A stretch of DNA of 35,417 bases from Planctomycetota bacterium (GTDB lineage Bacteria; Planctomycetota; Phycisphaerae; Sedimentisphaerales; Anaerobacaceae), in contig JAGLSU010000038.1 in assembly GCA_023135935.1 (NCBI GenBank), forward strand, positions 1 through 35,417, in the 5' to 3' direction. Position 1 is the first letter of the stretch, and each line of letters begins with the position of its first letter. A model generated the notes under the pieces. It did no database searches, was not told the origin of the DNA, and saw only the letters and a list, made by a program, of their open reading frames with translations. Position numbers and translations under genes: made by a program. Below, in pieces: positions 1-7,671 of this stretch.

Positions 1-361
1 GCATCCCGCGATTCAAACTCATCGCATCCGCACCCGCAGCCAAATTACGATACGCCTCCTTAAACATCGCCTCAGTCAATACCGTCGCCGTCGTCGTTCC
101 GTCACCGGCTATCTTCGATGTCTTACTCGCCGCCTCTTTCACCAAACTTGCGCCGAGGTTCTCTGTCTTATCAATAAAATCTATCTCTTCTGCGACTGTC
201 ACGCCATCCTTCGTAACTGTCGGGCCGCCCCAACCCTTATCGATTATCGCGCATCTGCCGCGAGGACCAAGCGTCGACCGCACTGCCTCCGACAACTTCT
301 CTACCCCGCTCAATAACTTCGCCCGCGCTTCATTCTCGAATGTCAAATCCTTCACTGCCAT
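1..361 (-). CDS. groEL: Chaperonin GroEL, N-terminal part (gene runs off the left edge)
   Basis: Reverse strand from ATG at 361 translates to [99 protein letters not shown]..., with the GroEL signatures [15 protein letters not shown] and [10 protein letters not shown]. Confidence 0.97.
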   Translation of the reverse strand, partial: MAVKDLTFENEARAKLLSGVEKLSEAVRSTLGPRGRCAIIDKGWGGPTVTKDGVTVAEEIDFIDKTENLGASLVKEAASKTSKIAGDGTTTATVLTEAMFKEAYRNLAAGADAMSLNRGM

Positions 362-606
362 AATCGTCTCCTATTATCAAAAACTTCTATATCCGTTTTC
401 TCTATTCGTACATTACTCCACTTATCTCCTCATATAGAGCAAATACAATACCAGCCAACCGCATCAATTACCACTTTTTTAACCTTCCTTCCCTAATATG
501 CCGTCACATAACAACTTAACCATAAATCAATTCCAAACTTTTCGCCCCTGTTACCCCGTCCCGCACCTGCCAAATTCGCTTCAACACGCCAACTTGGCAG
601 ATAACG

Positions 607-645
607 CCCATGTTCTGAGCGACTATGCTAAGTCGAAGGGACCAT
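607..645. repeat. REP-like palindromic intergenic element (candidate)
   Basis: cccatgttctgagcgactatgctaagtcgaagggaccat; core inverted repeat CGACT-atgcta-AGTCG (620-635). Resembles dispersed TTCTGAGC...GTCGAAGGG-type elements I recall from environmental genomes (recollection, not checked). Confidence 0.4.
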
Positions 646-734
646 ATTACTAATTGCAACCCCCGTCTAAGCCGATATAATTCCAAGTAGCGTTTAAGCA
701 CCGATTAATTAGCCGTTTATATTAGGAATCGAAT

Positions 735-2063
735 ATGAACATGCTCAAAGAACTCATCCGCTTCATCAGAGCCGACATCTGGCGAATCCGCCTCAAAACA
801 TACCCCAAAAAAAAATCATTCTTCATAAAACAACTGCGAATCATCCTTCTCGCGATTCGCGGCTACAAAGAAGACAAATGTAAGTTCCGTGCCTCCGCGC
901 TCACATTCTACTCACTGCTGTCAATCGTTCCCGTCATAGCCATGATATTCGGAATCGCCAAAGGTTTCGGAATGGAAAAGCTTGTCGAAAAACAACTCCT
1001 CGAAAAAATGCAGGGTCAGGAAGAAGTCATCACGAAAATCATTAACTTCTCCCAGTCACTACTCGAAAATACTAAAGGCGGATTCATCGCCGGCATCGGC
1101 GTCATCATACTCTTCTGGTCCGTCATGAAAGTACTCGGCAACATCGAAACTGCTTTCAACGTCATCTGGGGTGTAAAACGTCCGCGCCATTTAGGAAGAA
1201 AATTCAGCGACTACCTCTCAATGGTACTCGTCTGCCCCATACTGCTCGTAGTCTCCGGCTCAATGACAGCCGTCTTCTCTTCCCAAATAAAAATCCTCAT
1301 ACACAAAATCCCGTTCTTCACCTCTGTACTCGGAGCAATCATACTGCCCTCACTGAAACTTCTTCCATATTGCAGCCTATGGATAATGTTCACTTTCATA
1401 TTCATCTTCATGCCGAACACAAAAGTTAAATTCAAATCCGGACTGCTCGCCGGAATCATTGCCGGCACAATCTTTCAGCTCGTCCAGTGGGGCTATATAA
1501 ACTTCCAAATCGGTGCAGCCAAGTATGGCGCAATCTACGGTTCTTTCGCTGCACTGCCACTGTTCCTAATGTGGCTGCAAATCAGTTGGCTTGTCGTCCT
1601 CTTCGGTGCCGAACTATCCTTCGCCCACCAAAACGTCGACACATACGAATTCGAACAGGACTGCCTCGCCATTAGTCACTCTCACAAAAAGCTGCTCTCA
1701 CTGCTCGTCACCCACTTGCTCATTAAAAACTTCTGTATAGGTGAAAAACCTTCCGATGCCGACCAAATCTCACACGCCCTCGAAATACCAATCCGCCTTG
1801 TAAGACAAATCCTCTTCGAACTAAACCGTGCCGGCATCGTCTCTCAAGCCGAAAAAGATGATAGCAAGGACCTTGCCTACCAACCCGCCCGCGACGTCGA
1901 TACCCTCACAGTTAAATCCGTCCTCGACTCCCTCGATAATGCAGGCCTAGCCGATATCCCAGTAACCGAATCCAACGAACTGAAAAAACTCTTGAGCTGC
2001 CTGAAATCCTTCAGCCAAACCCTACAAAAATCCCCGAACAATATCCTTTTGAAGAATATATAA
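735..2063 (+). CDS. YihY/BrkB family inner membrane protein with C-terminal winged-helix-like extension
   Basis: RASALTFYSLLSIVPVIAMIFGIAKGFG and YGAIYGSFAALPLFLMWLQISWLVVLFGAELSFAHQN are typical of the YihY family; several TM segments; C-terminus DADQISHALEIPIRLVRQILFELNRAGIV resembles an Rrf2/MarR-like HTH. Confidence 0.92.
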   Translation: MNMLKELIRFIRADIWRIRLKTYPKKKSFFIKQLRIILLAIRGYKEDKCKFRASALTFYSLLSIVPVIAMIFGIAKGFGMEKLVEKQLLEKMQGQEEVITKIINFSQSLLENTKGGFIAGIGVIILFWSVMKVLGNIETAFNVIWGVKRPRHLGRKFSDYLSMVLVCPILLVVSGSMTAVFSSQIKILIHKIPFFTSVLGAIILPSLKLLPYCSLWIMFTFIFIFMPNTKVKFKSGLLAGIIAGTIFQLVQWGYINFQIGAAKYGAIYGSFAALPLFLMWLQISWLVVLFGAELSFAHQNVDTYEFEQDCLAISHSHKKLLSLLVTHLLIKNFCIGEKPSDADQISHALEIPIRLVRQILFELNRAGIVSQAEKDDSKDLAYQPARDVDTLTVKSVLDSLDNAGLADIPVTESNELKKLLSCLKSFSQTLQKSPNNILLKNI

Positions 2064-2211
2064 TTATCCGTCATCCAAGTCCCCGCGTTTAACTTTGCAA
2101 AGCACAAATTCTTAATTCCTTCGAAGGAGCAGTCTAATTCCGAATTTGCCCGTTCTTCTCGGAAAGTTGTGGGAACCACAAAACATACTACTAAAAGATA
2201 TCTGACCTTTG

Positions 2212-2242
2212 CCTGCCTCGCCATAGCTTTAGCGACGGCGGG
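2212..2242. repeat. REP-like stem-loop
   Basis: CCTGCCTCGC-CATAGCTTTA-GCGA(C)GGCGGG forms a near-perfect stem (one G.U wobble, one bulged C) in non-coding DNA. Confidence 0.45.
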
Positions 2243-2288
2243 TCATTTCGACCGACTTGTGGTTACCGTTTCCGTTTTTTATGTTTAG

Positions 2289-2318
2289 CCCCCAGTTCTA
2301 TACTGGGGGTTGCTTTTG
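2289..2318 (+). terminator. Putative rho-independent terminator downstream of the YihY-family gene
   Basis: CCCCCAGT-tctat-ACTGGGGG (2289-2309) followed by ttgctttt. Confidence 0.6.
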
Positions 2319-2463
2319 ATCTGGCCATCGAATGGTAACACCCACCAAATCCATTTTATTACCCCTTGCAATCACACACAATACAGCTATAATTTATCCA
2401 ACACCAACGGGGCCACAACCGGAGAAAGGGTATTGAAATAAAAAATAGTTTCGGGGATTAGCA

Positions 2464-3018
2464 ATGCAACGTGAAACCAAAAAGTTATTGAAAAGTATAG
2501 GTAACCTCATCGGTTGGAATTTAACCGATTTCGCCGTCGATACTTTCAACCTTCTTACTTTGAATATACCGAAGACAATGATGGAAAAACGTGTGCAGAG
2601 AGAAATAGCTGAGAGGTTGTACCCTAATTTGATGACAATGTCGCCAGAGATGCAGCTATGGGATTTGCTGCGGGTGGGCATGTCTGAAGAGGAAGCAGGT
2701 AGGTGGTTAGGGTTACCTGAGACGGTTGCGTTAGAAGATAGAGACAGTAACGAAATCACTTGGTGTTATAGCAGTAAGGGACTTCATTGTGGTGTAGTTA
2801 TCTTTGGTAACAAGAAAGTAACATATTTTGCATATCGCACAAATGATGGTCATACCGTAAAGAGCCATCCATATGTGGGTTCATCAGACAATAAAATCTT
2901 CCATCGGCATGACGAGGTTTGTGTTGATGAGATATCATCAGAGAATTTTGTTGGATATGAGACAAGGAAAGCCGCCATGGAAGATGGCTATAAACCGTGT
3001 GAAAAATGCAAACCATGA
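2464..3018 (+). CDS. Hypothetical protein with C-terminal Ada-like metal-binding motif
   Basis: 184-aa ORF; C-terminus FHRHDEVCVDEISSENFVGYETRKAAMEDGYKPCEKCKP matches the pattern FHRxxC...I...N.V.F.SREEA...GYxPCxxCxP. Confidence 0.75.
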   Translation: MQRETKKLLKSIGNLIGWNLTDFAVDTFNLLTLNIPKTMMEKRVQREIAERLYPNLMTMSPEMQLWDLLRVGMSEEEAGRWLGLPETVALEDRDSNEITWCYSSKGLHCGVVIFGNKKVTYFAYRTNDGHTVKSHPYVGSSDNKIFHRHDEVCVDEISSENFVGYETRKAAMEDGYKPCEKCKP

Positions 3019-3277
3019 TGCTGCTCATTGTTCCATGTACGGTGATGGGAAGTCTTGTAGGATGGGCAATTTTTGCCCATGCGGATTTTTATGTCTTACG
3101 TCTTTGGTCTTATATCCTTTGTCTGTGGCCAACTCCTTCACTCCCTAAAAACCCTCTCTTCTCTTCCTCCACACACACTTCCTCACCCCCTCATCACGAA
3201 TCAAAAACGCGATACCTCGCATTAACAGGTACCTTGCATTCCGATGTAGTGGCAGATCTCTCCTTTGGTCTTACGTC

Positions 3278-3352
3278 TTTTGTGCTTTGGTAATTAGTAT
3301 TTGTTTAGAATTTAGGGTTTAGCATTTAGAGTTTCAGAACTACTCGCAACCC
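3278..3352. repeat. 75-bp dispersed direct repeat, copy 1
   Basis: ttttgtgctttggtaattagtatttgtttagaatttagggtttagcatttagagtttcagaactactcgcaaccc; differs from 5866-5940 at 3 positions. Confidence 0.9.
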
Positions 3353-3380
3353 GCAACTCGCAACCCGTAACCCGCAACCC
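3346..3380. repeat. Heptanucleotide tandem repeat (GCAACCC)x5, degenerate
   Basis: GCAACCC GCAACTC GCAACCC GTAACCC GCAACCC read directly. Confidence 0.9.
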
Positions 3381-3387
3381 GTTCCCC

Positions 3388-3708
3388 CTATTCCTCCAAC
3401 TCCTTGATAGTCAAAACAGTCAGCCATTTCTGTCCGTCTTTTTCCGCCACTGTCCCTTTCACCTCGACCTTCAAGTCGATATAGTCACTCAGTTCATCTC
3501 CCTTTTCGTCAAGCACAACCTCATAAGTTATATCTTCTGTCACAAGCGACACCCCTATGATATAATCGTTCGCATCTGTCTTGACATTAACTACACCCTG
3601 CACCGTAACCGTCCGAACTTCCCCTTCTTTCTGGGAAGCCGCACCCGAACAAAGCATCATCATTCCAACCAACACCAAAACGCCCGCCGCTTTTTTTATC
3701 GTTACCAT
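3388..3708 (-). CDS. Small secreted protein, possible OB-fold
   Basis: 106-aa ORF with signal peptide-like N-terminus (MVTIKKAAGVLVLVGMMMLCSGAAS) and beta-rich remainder; ends just before the downstream repeat. Confidence 0.7.
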   Translation of the reverse strand: MVTIKKAAGVLVLVGMMMLCSGAASQKEGEVRTVTVQGVVNVKTDANDYIIGVSLVTEDITYEVVLDEKGDELSDYIDLKVEVKGTVAEKDGQKWLTVLTIKELEE

Positions 3709-3738
3709 ATTCGTGCCTTCTCTTCTTCATCCATATCG

Positions 3739-5757
3739 CTATTTACGCTCAAAAGGTTTTTTGATTCGTTCCTCTACCCACTCCCGGCTAATCACAATTC
3801 CGTATTGGTCGTGTCGTACCCAGTATCCCTCTTTCTTGTGTTTCAATGCGGTCTTGTACCTTAACAAAGCAATATTACGCCGACCAAGCAAATCCAGAAC
3901 ATGTCCCTCCCACACCATCGAAACAAAATAATCATTTGAACCTTTTTTTGACGCCCCTCGGGACCTTTGGAAAGCTTCCAATCCTTCTTTGTAGTAATTA
4001 CCGTCATACAAAATCATCCCTAATTTAAACCAGCTATTACGGTCTGACAATTTCCCTTCCGTGGCTTCTTTAAATAATTTCAAAGCGGCCTTCCCAACTT
4101 TCGTCCAGCCCGTCCGCTTAATTTTATCGATAGTCAACGTACTATTTGACGTAGGCCGAGGCGAACTCAACAATGGCAGAACCCCGTTAGGGTCCAATCG
4201 TACTTCTTTCAAAGCTGCTTTGCTTTCAAATTCTACAACGCTTACATCCAAAAGCCGCTCCGTAAACTTCTCCTGCATGCTGCCGTCTTCAAAATAAGCG
4301 GCTAATGGAACCGGCATCCTCAAATCGCCGATACGTTCCACCTCTACCTTACTCCTGTACCCCTCACCTTCCTTCTCGCAGCTTTTGGAAGAAATTTTGT
4401 ACGATAGGTATCGGTTACTGTTGACCCATTGTTCGAAAAACCATCCCAAATCTTGACCAGCTTCTTCTTCACAAATGGTTTGAAATTCAGAAACGCCTAA
4501 CCTTCGTCCGGCAAATTCCTTTAAACATCGCTGATAAACTCTGCTAAAGACTTCCTTTCCCAAAACACAATCCAAAGCACTGATAACACTGGAGCTCTTT
4601 CCGTGTTGAACAACATTGTTAAAATCGAATCTAATCTTCGAACGCTGCTCAGCAGTTATATTTATCGTGGTATCAAAACCGGCACGCACTCCTTTAATAT
4701 AACTATCTGCGAAACCCCGATGTTTCGTTGTGCCCGGATTCCTTGCTCGAGTATATTCTCTGTCTGCGTATATCCCCAGACCAAGCATCAGCCAATCAAA
4801 TGAATCTGCTGGGTCACTACTTAACATGTGCTCACCGCAATATTGATGACCGATTTCATGTGCCGTAATCCATCGCCAGTGACGCTCGTCTTTTTTCTCC
4901 ATCTGCTCCATCGCATGGATTGCCACGATACTCGTAGCCACCGGGTATCCGCCTGTTGTAGGAAAATCTGACCCGGGAATAATCGTTAGACTTGAATGAG
5001 GATAGAATCCGAAACGTTCACGATAGTAATTTACTACGTCAACTGCTGTACTCATAACCAGTTGCGCACATTTCTCTCCCTTAGGGCTATATAAACATCG
5101 AATAGTTACATCGCCCGCATTCGCTTCGAGGGATTTAAAATCTTTACCAATGAACAAACCGAAGGAACGAACTCCATTCGCGCGATAGTAACCTGTTCTT
5201 TTATCTAATACGCCGCTTGCACCTATCAGGTATTCGGGTGATGCTTTTACCTTGACCTCAAAATCATCATGCGTTTCAAAACCCCACCACAAACGTGGAT
5301 ACCAGCCGGTAATCGGCTCTCGATTTATATTTACAAGCGAGGTATTCTGAAAACTAAAACTTATCTCAAGAATTCCCTCGTCACCACACTCGACTTTTTC
5401 TGGCAACTCTATAACAAAACTTTCAATCCCAGAGTCTTCCTTGCCGCTGCCCAATACTGCTACGGCCTTGCCCTTACTTGTGATTTCCATACTCGCAGCC
5501 GAAGACCATAATATCGCTACACGACATATTGGCCGAGATGTCATATTCTTAAAACGAATTACCTCCTTACCTTCCGCACGACCCACAACGGTATCAATTG
5601 TATACTCAATCTTGTAATGTGCTTTTGGGGGATTCTTTGGCACCCAATAACTCCCTGTTGCCGTAGTTGCGTTACCTGTTCCCCACAACACCACAAAAAA
5701 TAAAGCTACCGAAAGAAATCTTGCGAATCTATGTCCCATCATCTTTTTTGTCCTCAC
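3739..5757 (-). CDS. M1-like metallopeptidase (gluzincin) domain protein, secreted, with C-terminal TPR-like region
   Basis: Signal peptide; GGYPVATSIVAIH...WRWITAHEIGHQYCGEHM contains HExxH; downstream EQWVNSNRYLSYKI as in M1-like proteins; C-terminal TPR-like helices. Confidence 0.85.
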   Translation of the reverse strand: MRTKKMMGHRFARFLSVALFFVVLWGTGNATTATGSYWVPKNPPKAHYKIEYTIDTVVGRAEGKEVIRFKNMTSRPICRVAILWSSAASMEITSKGKAVAVLGSGKEDSGIESFVIELPEKVECGDEGILEISFSFQNTSLVNINREPITGWYPRLWWGFETHDDFEVKVKASPEYLIGASGVLDKRTGYYRANGVRSFGLFIGKDFKSLEANAGDVTIRCLYSPKGEKCAQLVMSTAVDVVNYYRERFGFYPHSSLTIIPGSDFPTTGGYPVATSIVAIHAMEQMEKKDERHWRWITAHEIGHQYCGEHMLSSDPADSFDWLMLGLGIYADREYTRARNPGTTKHRGFADSYIKGVRAGFDTTINITAEQRSKIRFDFNNVVQHGKSSSVISALDCVLGKEVFSRVYQRCLKEFAGRRLGVSEFQTICEEEAGQDLGWFFEQWVNSNRYLSYKISSKSCEKEGEGYRSKVEVERIGDLRMPVPLAAYFEDGSMQEKFTERLLDVSVVEFESKAALKEVRLDPNGVLPLLSSPRPTSNSTLTIDKIKRTGWTKVGKAALKLFKEATEGKLSDRNSWFKLGMILYDGNYYKEGLEAFQRSRGASKKGSNDYFVSMVWEGHVLDLLGRRNIALLRYKTALKHKKEGYWVRHDQYGIVISREWVEERIKKPFERK

Positions 5758-5865
5758 TGGAATAATAAAAGTCGACCTGCAGAACGCAAAATAACCAATA
5801 ACACAAAAAATGTCAAATATCCGCCTTTAGCCGCATTTGCTTTTTTGCCTCTTATCTGTTTTGAA

Positions 5866-5940
5866 TTTTGTGCTTTGGTAATTAGTATTTGTTTAGAATT
5901 TAGAGTTTAGCATTTAGAGTTTCAGAACTCCCCGCAACCC
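5866..5940. repeat. 75-bp dispersed direct repeat, copy 2
   Basis: ttttgtgctttggtaattagtatttgtttagaatttagagtttagcatttagagtttcagaactccccgcaaccc; offset 2588 bp from copy 1, 72/75 identical. Confidence 0.9.
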
Positions 5941-5946
5941 GAACCA

Positions 5947-6342
5947 CTAATTACCAAACTCCATTGTTTTCTTAACATCATCACTTACCGAATTATGTAT
6001 CGGGCAATTTCCCGCTGCCTTACGCAATATCTCCATCTGCTCATCACTATATTTTTTCGGAAAAACTATCGTAGTATCAATTCCTCCCACCATCGGCTTA
6101 TCACGCATCACGAACTTCAGCGACACTTTCACTTCCGTCCCCGTAATATCGAATCCGTTTTTCTGCGCTGCCGCGTCCATCGTCATAGCCACACAACTGG
6201 CATACGAAGCGCCGAACAAATCCTTCGGACTAAAATTCTCACTGCTGCATTTCGGCGAGTCTATTACGATACTATTTTTACCTTCAATCTTCGCCTCCGC
6301 ATGCATCCCGCCTTTGTAACTAAGTACTAACTCGTCCGCCAT
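5947..6342 (-). CDS. OsmC family protein
   Basis: MADELVLSYKGGMHAEAKIEGKNSIVIDSPKCSSENFSPKDLFGASYASCVAMTMDAAAQKNGFDITGTEVKVSLKF...NCPIHNSV has the two conserved Cys contexts of OsmC/Ohr. Internal Met at 6342 is the likely start (the ORF track extends to 6387). Confidence 0.93.
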   Translation of the reverse strand: MADELVLSYKGGMHAEAKIEGKNSIVIDSPKCSSENFSPKDLFGASYASCVAMTMDAAAQKNGFDITGTEVKVSLKFVMRDKPMVGGIDTTIVFPKKYSDEQMEILRKAAGNCPIHNSVSDDVKKTMEFGN

Positions 6343-6433
6343 TTCATTTACCCTTTCTTTTTCTAAATTTTTTCTACTGCTTCCCATTTGAATTTTACGT
6401 TTCGAATCATTCGCGCAAGTACCTTTTTAAAAA

Positions 6434-6522
6434 CTACCCCAAGGCGCCCGAAAGTGACCGCGTTTTGACCTTTTTTAACCCTAAATTGACCGAAAGCGCC
6501 CGCATTTTGACCGACTTTGACC
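6434..6522. promoter_or_regulatory. Phased hexamer array (TTGACC-like boxes at alternating 10/11-bp spacing)
   Basis: Hexamers at 6434 ctaccc, 6444 gcgccc, 6454 gtgacc, 6465 ttgacc, 6475 ttaacc, 6486 ttgacc, 6496 gcgccc, 6507 ttgacc, 6517 ttgacc; spacings 10,10,11,10,11,10,11,10. Lies upstream of osmC (-). Confidence 0.6.
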
Positions 6523-6611
6523 GCACTTTTTCTAAAACTTGCGCGTTTTGTCTTACCTATCTTAATATTCCGGCGTCTATCCTGAACACTGAATGTTATT
6601 TTTAGTCTTTA

Positions 6612-6650
6612 ATCTGTTTTAAATTTTGCACTGTGGTTTTAGCTTTTTAC
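6612..6650. repeat. AT-rich dispersed repeat, related to 23457-23505
   Basis: aatctgttttaaattttgcactgtggttttagctttttacctttaacttttt aligns with gaattttaaaatgtggtttttagtttttgcttttaacttttt near 23460. Confidence 0.55.
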
Positions 6651-6652
6651 CT

Positions 6653-7366
6653 TTAACTTTTTCGCTTTTTCCCCACTTCAACTCGACGCAAATACAACGG
6701 CTGCAAACTCAACGCGTCTTCGAATTCACCCCGCTGAGCCTTCTCCCAACCCAATAAATGCACATTTTTCGCACTCGGCCACCAATATTTCTCATCAAAA
6801 AACCCTATCCCCTCACATTTGAAATCCTTCTTATAATAAACCAATCCCTCACCTAACAGCTTTATATGCCGTTCCTTACAACCGAACCTCTCAACAAATT
6901 CAGCACTGTTCATCAAGCAGTCATCTAAAATTTTCACCAATTTCCCATCTCTATTTTCATACACTGCCGTAAAAAACTGACTCCGCTTCGCATCCAAAAT
7001 CACCCCTATCAGCTCAGCATCACCGTTTTCACCACCAAAACCATTGATATTTGCTGCTACAACATCCAGACTATCAACCGCCACTATCTTGCAATCACCC
7101 GCCAGCGACATAATTTTTCCCATAGTTACAGCTATTCGCAATCCCGTAAAACTTCCAGGACCAACCGAAACATAAACTTGTTTGACCTGCTCTGCTTTGT
7201 ATCCGAATTGACAAAGCAGCTCATTCGCAGCAGGAAAAATCTCCGCACTATGCCGCAATTTCCCCGAAAATAGCCTTTCAGTGAGGATTTTTGCACCCTC
7301 AGCCACAGCCACAGAACCAGTTCGGCCGGACGTTTCTACTGCCAATATCAATGTTTTTTCACTCAT
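6653..7366 (-). CDS. tsaB: tRNA threonylcarbamoyladenosine biosynthesis protein TsaB
   Basis: LAVETSGRTGSVAVAEG, VSVGPGSFTGLRIAVTMGK, VDSLDVVAAN, ILDAKRSQFFTAVY are TsaB signatures. Confidence 0.95.
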   Translation of the reverse strand: MSEKTLILAVETSGRTGSVAVAEGAKILTERLFSGKLRHSAEIFPAANELLCQFGYKAEQVKQVYVSVGPGSFTGLRIAVTMGKIMSLAGDCKIVAVDSLDVVAANINGFGGENGDAELIGVILDAKRSQFFTAVYENRDGKLVKILDDCLMNSAEFVERFGCKERHIKLLGEGLVYYKKDFKCEGIGFFDEKYWWPSAKNVHLLGWEKAQRGEFEDALSLQPLYLRRVEVGKKRKS

Positions 7367-7671
7367 TTGCTAAATTTCACTTTCACCATCTTTTTTTGCG
7401 CCAAAAAATTTTCTTCCATATTTACCACAGATTAGTTAAACTTTCCATCTTTTAACCAGTTGACTAGATTAAACTTAGATATTATCGGCCGAGCAGTCGA
7501 AATACGATTTTTCTCTTGCAAAAAAGACTGTTTTTTTATAGACTGAACTATCATAGGTTTAGGCCTATTTTAGTCCGGAGGTTGAGTAGTGTTGTTAAGT
7601 TGGGGAAGCTTTTAGCTTTGTAGTCTTCGGTTTTCGAAGAAGGTGTTTTTATAGTAAGGAGGTAGGTGATT

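Noticed and set aside
516-701. 61-aa minus-strand ORF between groEL and the YihY-family gene
   Set aside because: Overlaps the REP-like palindrome; no ribosome site or recognisable family.
362-734. CIRCE element upstream of groEL
   Set aside because: No TTAGCACTC-N9-GAGTGCTAA-like inverted repeat seen.
2873-3293. Plus-strand ORFs 91 and 95 aa
   Set aside because: Overlap the 184-aa ORF end and non-coding pyrimidine-rich DNA; no motifs.
6434-6522. CRISPR array interpretation of the phased repeats
   Set aside because: Units are only 10-11 bp with no spacers of CRISPR length and no cas genes.
6517-6530. Exact ACCGCACTT (reverse complement of the Haemophilus uptake signal AAGTGCGGT) in the phased array
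   Set aside because: Gene content is not Pasteurellaceae; better explained as part of the local 10.5-bp repeat pattern.
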